Shown here in pieces: positions 28,867 through 39,392 of a stretch of DNA of 64,000 bases. The first letter of the stretch is position 1; every line of letters begins with the position of its first letter. The notes below the pieces were generated by a model that did no database searches, was not told the origin of the DNA, and saw only the letters and a program-made list of their open reading frames with translations. The position numbers were made by a program, and so were the translations under genes. Location: assembly GCA_035041965.1 (NCBI GenBank), contig JAPYMA010001267.1, forward strand, positions 124,001 through 188,000. The letters are read 5' to 3'. The stretch is from Anisakis pegreffii (Eukaryota; Nematoda; Chromadorea; Rhabditida; Anisakidae).

Positions 28867-29753
28867 CTAATACTCAACCAAGCCTGGCACGTTTTGCACG
28901 ATGTGGTCGAAAATTTTTCCATCCGCATTTTCTGCAGACATCCTTAAATTCTCGTATTTTTGAGGATCACTTATGGTAGCAGTCAACTCCGCTTTAGATA
29001 CCGTCCAACCCTTCGGAGGAGTCACTCGAAATGCTTCATGCTTAATTTCTCTTTTCTCAGTGTGAGTTATTTTTTTTTCAAGAGGTACTTCACCGTCATC
29101 GCTTCATCCAACCTTAAATTCTGCTTAGTTCCATCATCGTTTCACTGCAGCAATATCTCGTTACCGTACTTGACCATTTAGGCTGGCTATCTGCTTCAGC
29201 CCAATTGAGCACTCTCTTGCGAGCGCAAATTTTGTTTGTTCATCCAACGACAGCGGGATACACACTCTCTCCAGTCAAACGTTCCAGCGTCTGTATGTTC
29301 GCTTCTATTACTCTCTACGAATATCCTCATATATCTTCCTCTGAGTTATCCTTTCAAGCCACATCCCCTTTTCTTTTGCCCTTGAGCAAGTTTGAAATGT
29401 TCAGTGCAAAAACTCTCCGACAACTAACTGGTTTTGCATAATACTTACGGCTTCTAGAAGTGAGCATTCGAGTGAAAAACTTTCGAAAGTTTATCGGATT
29501 TACGAATGATTTTGCAAAACTACTTGTTGGGAATGAGCAACAATGAGACTTGCACCCACCCGGAAGCTTGCACTTCTAAATTGCACCATATTATGAAATG
29601 TCCGATATCCGTTTGAACAATTTCGTCATATCCGCCCGCCGTTGTTCTGTATAACTCCTCATAGAATGAATATCTCGTACAGTTTATCTCTCGTATATCC
29701 TCTGTTCTATAGGCTATACTTATCCCATGCTCTGCTATAACCACCACCATATA
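28867..29753 (-). pseudogene. Possible decayed minus-strand coding region (weak)
   Basis: The + strand is noticeably pyrimidine- and C-rich here, and the complement carries two open stretches that read like ordinary soluble protein. One covers 28870-29103 (78 codons, ending at a TAG) and one covers 29520-29750. Between them the frame is broken by several stops, so at best this is a relic. I recognise no domain or family. In DNA of this composition, open stretches of 78 codons are expected by chance many times in 64 kb, so the call rests mainly on the local composition change. It could equally be a purine-rich non-coding tract. Confidence 0.2.
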
Positions 29754-29760
29754 TCAATGA

Positions 29761-32700
29761 TCACTAATGGTGAGAAGGATCGTTCGTTCAGTCGTTACTG
29801 TCCGTTTGTGGTCATCATTGCAATCATTGCAGCAATGTGTTCGCTCGCGTTCATTCGATCATCCATCATCCATCCATCCACCCATTCCATTCCATTCAGT
29901 TCAATCATATTTGTTATGACGGTCATTTGGTGGTCATTCTAGCGGTCGGTCATCCATGGGCCACTTACACCGCGTCTCACCTCTACCAACCTTATTTCTT
30001 CATTGTTCCTTTTGAAGGCTTTCTTGAAGTGGCTGGCATGCGACATTAAAAACATGACGGACGATCAACTTCAATGTTTTGACGATTGTTCTATCAAATA
30101 TTTATTTATTCACGTACTCTTCAGTTGACTTGTTACTCATTTCATTACCTGAACCTTATTGTGCACGAATCAGAAGCGTGTTTCATTATTGGTTAATTGA
30201 CTAGACGAGTAGATCAGTATTTATGTCGCGTTACCCTTGTCTATGAGAATTTCATGAGTAGCTTATTGCATTGGTGATAGTGGGCGTTTGCAGAGAATCA
30301 CTGTTATGTTGTGAAATTTTTAAAGTTTTCGTTTGCGAGAGTGTTTGTTTCAGTTTTTTTATCGCTGGCATTCTTTTTCTCGTTACATCTTACGCTGGTG
30401 GATGTCTTGTCTAGATTCAAGTTTTTGCACCAACTCATTTTTCGTACTGTTGGGTGTTTTGTAATTTTTTTCACATAACTTCTCACTCATCATTCTAGCG
30501 TATAATTTGTTATGGAAAAACAATACTTCTCTGTCATCAACATGATTTTACAGATTTTCAATGGAAGAAAAATTAGAAATGAAAGTATGTAGAAGAGGGA
30601 GGTTCTTTCATTGTTTGCAAGACCACTGAAGAGTTGAGTAGAAAGCGGAAATTTTTTCGATTTCTCACGTACTTCTCCAGTATTTGTCAATCATTTAAGT
30701 TATCTAAGCATAGCAATATTTGTTGAGATTATCGAAAAAAATTGATTGTGTATGGGTGTGTTTGAGGAATGAACACATACGAGTTCACTTCACTGATTGA
30801 TTTTTTCCAGTTGATTTGTTTCAACTTCATTGACCTGTAATAAATGATTTATTGGAAGAGATGATTTAATGGACAGAAAAGTGTCGAATCGTGATTATTG
30901 TGTTCAGTAGCTCTCTCTTAGTCGTGAGTAAGATTTCTTTGGCGTTTACGCAATTTTGCTAGATGGAACATTTGTTCATTGATGGTGCTTATACGAAAGT
31001 GTGGCATTGATTGATCGCTTGTGATATGGCATTCATTAAAATTTATTCGTTGAATAGAGAGTATCGATCATCTCGCATTAAAAATGTTTATTTACGTAAT
31101 GAATAATGATGAGTGTCTACGATTATCAGCAAAATGCTGTAGAAAACAGTACACATCTTACGATTAGCTAATAGTGTCAAACAACATTCCTTGAGGCCGC
31201 TCACCTTGTTCGTAAGTGCTTATGATTGTTGGTAGTTGGTCTCACAGTGATTATTATTAGTTAAGCGTTTGTCCCGATCAATTATCAATGGTAGTTATTG
31301 ATGTGTGCACTTGATTCACTCTCGTAAACGGTTTGAATCAGTTGAATAGATCGAATTTAATTGGTCATTTAATGAGCTAAACAAATTCAAGATTGATGGA
31401 GTTATTCGCATACTAAGTTGACGAATGCATCAATCTAGAGGTACCTGATCGTTCAGCTGATCTGTTTTGGAAAGTAGTTATAAAGTTTCGTTCGAAACCA
31501 TAAGACACACAAGATTGTTTGTAATTTGCTGAAACGAAATCGTAAGTTAAGTCACTGTTGCTGTAAGAATCTGGTTTCGTCTCCCGTAATCACGATCATT
31601 TTTAAGGAGGATTAGTCTTTTGGTTGGAGGTCGTCGGTTCTTCTAGAACGGAACGAAACGTCTTTCGTTCCATTACAATATTTCGTTTACGTTCTTGTTA
31701 ATCTGGGCTCGTTGAGCGGTCTTATTCTGTATTAATATTTACTGATTTTTGTATGCATTGAGTCATTCAAGTTCACTTGTTTATTAAAGTTTATTCAACA
31801 TGACGACTCATTTCTCCGTCTAGTTTAGTTGACATGAGTGAAAGTCATTGGATATTCGCTTTTTTATTTTTCTAGAGGTGAATTTGAACCTATTAGGGAT
31901 TTGAATCATATGTTTATTTTGTTGGTTGTTGGTGAGTAGTCTTTTTCACATTTTACAATTAGAAGAGGGATTTTCAGTGATTTGTAGGAGTGATTCATTG
32001 TCACGAGTTTGTCGTGTATTTATTTGTGCGCAAATTGTTATTGCATGAATCATAATTTGAAGTGAATAAGTGAGGTGAACTTTGAAGAGGGACAAAAATA
32101 TTGCGCACTTTGTAAGGATGGGAAGATGATGCCTTATGTTAGGAAAGTAAAAATGCTGAAAGAATTACATTATCTTTGTACATTAAATACTTCTTTAAAA
32201 GAAAAACACTTTCCGAAACTTGTTTACTATATCACAATGATTTGTTTGTTTGTTTTTTGCAGCGAAAGTAAGATCAAGATGAATTCGGAAATAATGTGAA
32301 CAAATTACTTGGTTTTTGTATCGAAACATGAGTAAAGTGATTCAGCAAAGAGAATTTTGTTTTGATTTTGCAATATAAGTAAATTCAGGAAAACAGTGAT
32401 GCGATGATAGATTTTTCGTTTAAACCAAAGAAACAACAACCTTCGTTTTGTTGTTGTTCTTCTTCAGCACTAACAATTGAAATAAATCATTTTTCATCAA
32501 AACTCAATCATCATTTCAAAACGCTCAATCCCACCACTATCATATAGCACACTTCCTTTGCATAATTAACATTTCGTTTCTGACGAATCTTGTTCTAAAA
32601 TTATTTCTTTTTCTTTTTTCAGTTAATGTGTATGTTCGTTTGAGTGTGCGATGAACTGTGCGGAGTGTCAGTTAAATTATTTTTGAAGTGGCAAGTGTGA

Positions 32701-35700
32701 TCGTCGTATGTGAAAAATCGAAATTTCTTCACCTTCTCATATGAAATCGCTAAAAGTGAACATTCTCTTATAACTGTTAAATGAGTGAGTGCTTCGATAT
32801 AGTGGAAAAAAAAGAGTCTGATCACATAGAGCAAGCAATTTTGTTCACAGTGAGATGGATGGACGGACGACATAATGCATGATTCGATTGATGTTTAGAG
32901 TACTACCATCCGTCCATTTGCTTGATGCGGTTGATTCGATTTTGGATGGAAAGTTATAAATTGCAATCTTTTTTTTTCGCTTACTTTGAAAACGTTGATG
33001 AACATTTGTCCTCTTTTTTTCGAATTTCTTTCACTTTCCAATTGATCGACACTAAAGTTTTTATGAAACTATTTATGGAATCAGTTAATGTTGACTTCTT
33101 TCGTCGTGGATTGAAGGTTTTTGTATGGGAAAATGAGAGAGTTTTATAGCTTCCGTTTAGTAAAGAATGGAATTGGTTCAGATTAACTGAGTCATGCACT
33201 TTATGGTGGTTTTCAGTTGAATTTTCTCTCAAATTTTTGTATTAAAGAAAGTTTTGCGGCTATCATGAAGGAGACAGAACGAGTTGAAACTCTTTCGTAT
33301 TCTATGTATTGTATGGATATATTGAAGAAAACTGAAGAAATCAATTGATTTGTAATACATTTTCAAGAACTGGCAATCGTAGTACTATTCGATCGTAGTA
33401 CTTTAGGAGTGTTCATTACATGATTTATAATTCAATTATTAATTTCATTAGATGGCAAATTATTGTTCATTGATTAGTGCCTTTGTGCAACTATAATGAA
33501 ATTGATTCGATTATAATTATTTTTGTTTCTAAGCTGTAAAATATAAACACTTTATCGTATGATAGGCGTTATTGCAAAGTGTATTGATTCAAAATGAGTA
33601 AACAAATGAAATTATACGTTGTTTGACGGGAATAGTTGACATCTGAGCAGCAGCAATTTTGAATGTCTTCTCCCCTGTTATTGGCTTATCGCTGATGTGA
33701 ATGGCGTTGTGTGATAACGATGAGGTGTGTTATCACACCAGAATATGATAAGGTCAGAACGTTGTGCTTTTTTAACGAAATGCTTATTGTTAGACAAATT
33801 CATGTATATTACTAAAAGTTGTCAAGTTCTAGTCATACAGTGATATGGAAATGACAACTGTAGCACCAAGGATGCATAAATATTTTCATGTTTCTCATCT
33901 AGGCACAAATCCGGAAATCATAAACTTCCTCTAATAAGGGCAAAAACAACTTCCTGTAGGTTGTTTTCGCTAGTTGATACATCATGCTTTTTTTGATGAT
34001 TCTCTACTGATATCTGTTGATGTTTGGGAGGAATTTGCAGCAGACTCGATGCTTAACCATTTCGTTTGTAAATTTTGCAAAAATATTTCAGCGAGTGTAA
34101 CGTAAATTTTCGAATGATTTCGTTAAGTGAACGAAGTGGAATTTCATATAGAGATTGCTAATTGTAAGGGCTATGAGAAATTTGTGTTTTTATTGCGCTT
34201 TAGAGGCAATGCACAAAACTGTATTGTACGATTTTAGAGGTGCGCCTAAGAAGAAGGCGATGTGATCATGCATGATGATGCATATTTGTTGGTGTGAACG
34301 AATGCATGATTCGTCGCCGTGCATCCCATCCAACGGAATACATCTGCATCCATCAGCGCTGCCCACTTCCCAGCTCACAAATATATTAATCAGCGATAAG
34401 CGTCTACAATCATCGACCATAAAATTTTTCGATAATGATTCATAACAAATCAATATTATTCTGATTATTTCTTCACATCGTTCCATCATCCAGGGTGGAT
34501 TTTGATCAAATGAAATCAAACTGCGTGATTGTTTGTTTTGTTGACTTGTGTTAGAGTTGATTGAAAATACTTGATTTGTAGTTCAGTGATTAATATTAAG
34601 AGTTGTTCAAGTTCCTCTAGAGTCTTCAGATGGAAAGTTTGTTCTTGTTGGAAGATTTAGGCTATATTTCTGAGGGAGATGGACTGCTAATGGGCAAGCT
34701 GATGGTTCCAAATAAGAACCTTATACAGAGGGGAGGAAGGGTTTTTTTGAATAAGGCAAGCTGAATAAAGGGAAAACAGTCTATATAAGTATATTTATAT
34801 GCACAACCTAACAATAGGAAGACAAAGCTTACTGATATTTCTCTAATGGATAAGTGTTTCAGTTCAATTAAGACTCGTATTTCATCAGTCGAACCTAATA
34901 ATTCAAGTGTTGAAAATGAGGGTGGAAGATGGTGAAAAGGTAGTAAAAGAAAAGACAGCTAAGCAGCTTAAAATGGATGGCTTAAGATCAGGAAAAAGGG
35001 CGAGGGAAGGATATCGAACAATATACATAGCAGATTTAGGTGGATTTAGAGGTTTTGAGTAGGATTTACTGAGAGAGGGATTTAACCAAACTTCGGTTTG
35101 CATATAATCATGGGGATAATAGAGTGGTTAGAAGATATGAATGAGTAGATAGATAGGTACTTGAACAAATAAGTGAAAGATGGAGATTTAATAGGCAAGT
35201 TGACTTGTGCAGAATGCTTTGCTTCGACCATATTTGTAGGTGTGCAAGCGTCGTTGAGTTAGTTGCACATGAAAATTTGATTCGTTTGGTTAGGAGGTAT
35301 GCATAGGGCTTGCTTTGAACTAACTTGACTGATGGTTGTGATGATGGAAAGGAAGTCTTTGAAATTGAAGGAGAGAAATGAAATCAAGGACAATTGATTT
35401 GTCTGTGTATGTAGGTGGGAGGTATATATGTAAATGAGAGAAGGTACGTGGAGGATTGACTTGTTCATACGATGAAGGCATGCATGTAAAGGGGTTCAAA
35501 TTGTTTGCTTATTCGAATACTTTCATGATGCACATCCATCCATCCATGCGCCCCACCCTTCGATGACCACACGCAACAGCACGTTATCATCATCATCAGC
35601 ATCGTAGATTAGGATCAAATTTCTTAACTACTACTACTACTCATTTCTTCAATCCTTTAACCTCGTTCCATGCTCCTCTTCTCATGTGTTGTTACTTCAC

Positions 35701-38458
35701 ACTCAAGTCTGTCCCTAACAACAACCATCTTCAACAAATCTTTCATTGCGTTTGTAAAGTTATCATCGTCGTAATCGCCATCCCATTCGTCACTATCACG
35801 ATCATCATTGAATTAAATGCACTGAATAATTTCATCATTCAGTGCACTTGATTTCATGTGATGCACTCGGCTAGCAATTTTGCTTATCCATTTTACTGAA
35901 CTTAAAATCGCTTAGAGGAACATTCCTATTTTGGTTTCAATTGGTTAAATGTTTGAGAAATTTCTCCGTGGTTTAGTTGATATCCATTCGAGGGCGTAGA
36001 GCAGCTTGAAAGCGGCAGAAATTTTGTATTCTGTAGGCGGTGTTTTTCTTAGAAGCGATTATTTTTGTGGGTGCATTTGGATGTAGTATTGCAATGGTGA
36101 TTAATTAGAAAAATGAGTAATGAGGTAACGTTTTGAGTTGATTCAAATGGAGTTGTTTCCAAGGAATTTCGCGTAATTCTAATTATTGTTTTAAATTCAC
36201 TGGCGAATTCCATGTGGTGAAGAAGAGTTTGGTGCGGTGGGAAAGTCCATGTAATATAGGTCAAGTTGTGATTTAAAGCAGTGAAAGAGGATGAAGTCGT
36301 GTTTATATAAACGGCATTTGTATGCTATCAGATGTTAGGCAGATGTGGACAAGATAAAAAACGCACATAGAATGACCGTAAAAGGCGTATAATTGTTGTA
36401 ATTCATTGTTTATACGATGCACATTTGTCTTTTACAAACGTGTATCATAACATTACAATGCAGTATGATGTATCAAATAGAATCGATATATATATCGTTG
36501 AGTTTGATACAATTTACCTTTTAAATAATCTATAGGTTGATAGGTATATGTTGTCGGGTGTTATTTACATAGTATTGTACCTATTCAATCAGCTATTCGT
36601 GTTCGTTAGTTTGCAAGGTTTCGAATTTCATCGTGGTGAAATTAATTCTTGCTTGTAACGTGTTTTTATTAATTCATCGTGTCGTGCGCTTGCTGTTATT
36701 TACTTTTACCGTGTCTTGAAGTTCGAGAGTCTATTTGATACTAAGCAGCAATTGAACAATTAAGTAACCTTGTCTCTTATTCATTCATATCGTTTCAGTC
36801 CGTTCAATTTTTTTAGTGTAGCTTTTCGAGAAATGTTTCGAGTTGTAGTCAAATCATGTCTGTTGAGTATTATAATACAAATAAAAGACATTTTATGATA
36901 GTTCTTGGGCATTAGATATTGGAACGTTAAATCTTTGAATCATTTAGGCTTGAATTCTGGATTCCACAATATTTTGAATTGTTTTCGCTAGTACTAATGG
37001 CCGCATTTTCATTAATCACTGATGTCTTAAGCTTACGTGATCTAAGTTACATTGTAGAATTTATGGTTGCTGTTGGCCTTGATTTTGTGAACGTTTACAT
37101 TCTTAACTGTGAATATAGTTTGCGTGAATTATCATACATTTCGTACAAACATGGTGTTGAAATAAGCGAGCGTGATCTTCTTGCAAACATCAAAATTTCG
37201 CATTATTTCAGCCAACATCGAGCTCGTCGCCTCTTCGTGTGCCTCAATTTTCCGTATGGTGTTTAGTACATATTCAGTGGGTTGATTCTTGTTGTTACTG
37301 CTGTTGTTGTGCATTCGTGGAACACGATATCAAACGAGTGAAAGTATCGGGAGTTGGAAGGATTTTGAATTTGAGTGAAGACATAGGAGAAGTGGAGTGC
37401 AGTGGCTGCAAGAAGCTATCTGTCACATGCTTGTATCATAAAGTGTTACAGAATCACTGTTCAAAGCGTTTGATTGCCATTTTTGGTCACTGAACAGGGA
37501 GTAACGATCCTGATAAGCGCCTACCTGCACACAGACACATTCTTAGGCAATACGCTTAAGAAATTGTTATCACTTCAGATAGCAACGTTAGCTATTCGAC
37601 TGCTGTCAGCTATTCGGCTTCAATTTCATACCATCAGTATTTGAAAAATCTCAGTCGATTGTGGTGCAAACAGTTTATGAGTTTATGACTCACCTGTAAC
37701 ATTCTTACTAACAAAGCACTCGAACAGTCCTTATCACTCTATATAGAACGTGATTACTCGCAATTTTATCATTGCTCTGCATCCGCTCTTACGAAACTTA
37801 AACTCTGTCATTCGTAAATTGATTTACTGCTAAAGAGTGCTGCTTCTGCTGCCATCGTCACAAAAATACCTTCAGGACACGTAATTGATCAACCCATCAA
37901 CTTATTGTTCTTCGACTCTATACCCTCATTTGCAATACTGTCAAAGTTGTGTGCCCTCAGGCCCTTTGCATTGATTCATCATCATTCGCGTCTTTTCATT
38001 CTCTCTTCACTCATCTCGATATACTGCCAATTTGAGGTTTGTTAAGTGGTGCCTTGAACGCTGTTAACATAACTCAGTTATTATTATTACTGTCATTCGT
38101 CTAATTGCATTCGCATCAATTCATTATTAACTGATCCTATTGGTCTTCATTATTTCCTGTGTTATTATTGTTGTTGTTGCGTACGTTTGCTGATTCTGAA
38201 GCAAAAACAACAACGCAAAAATAACCAAACAAGTATTACTCTTGAAATTTGTCGAGAACGAGAAAGGACTGAAACAGTAATTGGGTTATTGCTAAACCCT
38301 ACTGCTGACTGACAACAACGAAAAATCAATCAATCGACGATCGATCCCAGTGTGTGTGTCAAAGCTGAAAGCCTAAGCTGAAACCTAAAATTGAATATAT
38401 ATTCAAGCAATCAGATAAGATAGTGTATCTGATCGGTGATTGTTGTATTGATATTTAG
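29761..38458. other. Gene-free DNA upstream of the hmr-1 exons
   Basis: No gene is supported. The stretch contains CATC/CATTC pentamer-type simple repeats near its left end, a purine-rich patch near 34880-35070, and isolated open frames around 35657-35812 and 36979-37493 that are discussed as weak observations. Since isoform A of hmr-1 starts with its own exon just to the right, the last few kilobases before 38459 are the natural place for its promoter. I could not identify a TATA box or other core element with confidence. Confidence 0.5.
29858..29897. repeat. CATC and CATTC simple repeats
   Basis: A run of CATC-type tetramers passes into CATTC pentamers. Similar short CATC clusters recur in the window near 25100 and 35530, suggesting a common simple-sequence background. 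Confidence 0.85.
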
Positions 38459-38688
38459 CCGTTGGATTACGAAGATCCAAACCAACGTCAAGGGTTCAGC
38501 GTTGGTGTACGAGTCTATGATGGTCGTTATTACGCCACAACACGATTGCGTATCCGATTGGAAGACCGGAACGACAACGCACCGGTGTTGTCCGGACCAC
38601 AACGAGCGCAGGTCTACGAGGATGCGAAAAGGGGCACCGTTGTCGCCAAATTCAAAGTTTACGACGCAGACGCAAACGATACCACAAC
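38459..38688 (+). CDS. hmr-1 isoform B-type exon: cadherin repeat end and start of the next
   Basis: This 230-base exon follows an ATATTTAG acceptor and ends at a GTGAGT donor in phase 2. It opens with LDYED, the usual last third of a cadherin repeat, then carries the calcium-binding linker DRNDNAP. It ends inside the next repeat with an A-K-F-K-x-x-D strand. Its end lines up exactly with the end of the isoform A exon: both finish on a split threonine codon (AC then donor). It therefore can join the shared exon at 47131 in frame. It must be preceded by other cadherin exons, since it starts mid-repeat with no methionine or signal sequence; I could not find them in the window. In C. elegans the long neuronal isoform HMR-1B uses upstream exons of this kind. 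Confidence 0.82.
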
Positions 38689-38850
38689 GTGAGTCATCAT
38701 CTGCCGCTATTCACTGTTCTCAGTGTTTGTATGATCATAGTCCTTGTTATGGGGGCGACCAAGCTGAATGATTCAGTAGAACGTTCTGTCGTGAACTACG
38801 ACAATGGTGACAACGATTCACTACACACTGATGCTAGTGGTAGGTTGATG

Positions 38851-38862
38851 CTAGGCTTTCAG
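38851..38862 (+). promoter_or_regulatory. Candidate trans-splice acceptor for the isoform A mRNA
   Basis: CTAGGCTTTCAG matches the nematode TTTCAG acceptor and sits 60 bases before the ATG at 38923. There is no upstream isoform A exon to pair with it, so spliced-leader addition is the simplest reading. A second, weaker acceptor (GTTCTCAG ending at 38723) lies just before an in-frame ATG at 38731 and would give a longer N-terminus. Which one is used cannot be decided from sequence. Confidence 0.4.
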
Positions 38863-38922
38863 CAAGTAGATTCTTGTGCACATCATTTGGGGTGTTCATG
38901 TGAAGCTGAGGTGGTTGATTCT

Positions 38923-39392
38923 ATGGATTCTTTATTGTTGCAAGATGAACTGATCTGTACTCTTCATTCATCGCCTAACAAATTCTCTACTGCCCAGCTA
39001 GCCACATCGACTGATTCAGATTCAGAATCGTATTCAAACGCCGCCATATCACCAAGACCATATGCCACCTCGAATTCCCATCGATATCGTAGAAATAATA
39101 AGCTACTATTCACTACGTTTCCACTGTGTTTTGTGTTCTTCGCATTCGTGCTGTTCACTGATGGTTTGGGGGGGAATAGACTGCTTGACTTTGGGGCTAC
39201 TGCCGAGGAGTTTTCACTGCCATTCGTGGGTGCACAATTCAGTGGGCAATCAAGGTTCATGAGTTATGCGGGTAAATCGCAGCGTGATATCATCGTTACG
39301 TTCATTAAAAACATAAGTGAAGATACACCTGTCGGGGAATTACTTGCCACCTTTAAAGCTGAGGATAAACTTTCACCAACCTATAATCTAAC
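38923..39392 (+). CDS. hmr-1: hmr-1 isoform A first coding exon (signal sequence, first half of EC1)
   Basis: From the chosen ATG, a serine-rich leader of about 50 residues ends in a basic cluster (HRYRRNNK). It is followed by a hydrophobic core at residues 61-79 ([19 protein letters not shown]), a signal sequence set back from the N-terminus as in fly DE-cadherin. The mature part begins the first cadherin repeat (ISEDTPVG, then A-T-F-K-A-E-D). The donor is AC|GTAAGT in phase 2. The frame is open back to 38689, with other in-frame ATGs at 38731 and 38749 that would add a second hydrophobic stretch. I chose 38923 because a good TTTCAG acceptor lies just before it. Confidence 0.8.

Noticed and set aside
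34190..34519. 109-codon minus-strand open frame
   Set aside because: No family is recognisable, and simple ATG/CAT-rich sequence underlies part of it. There is no splice or conservation evidence.
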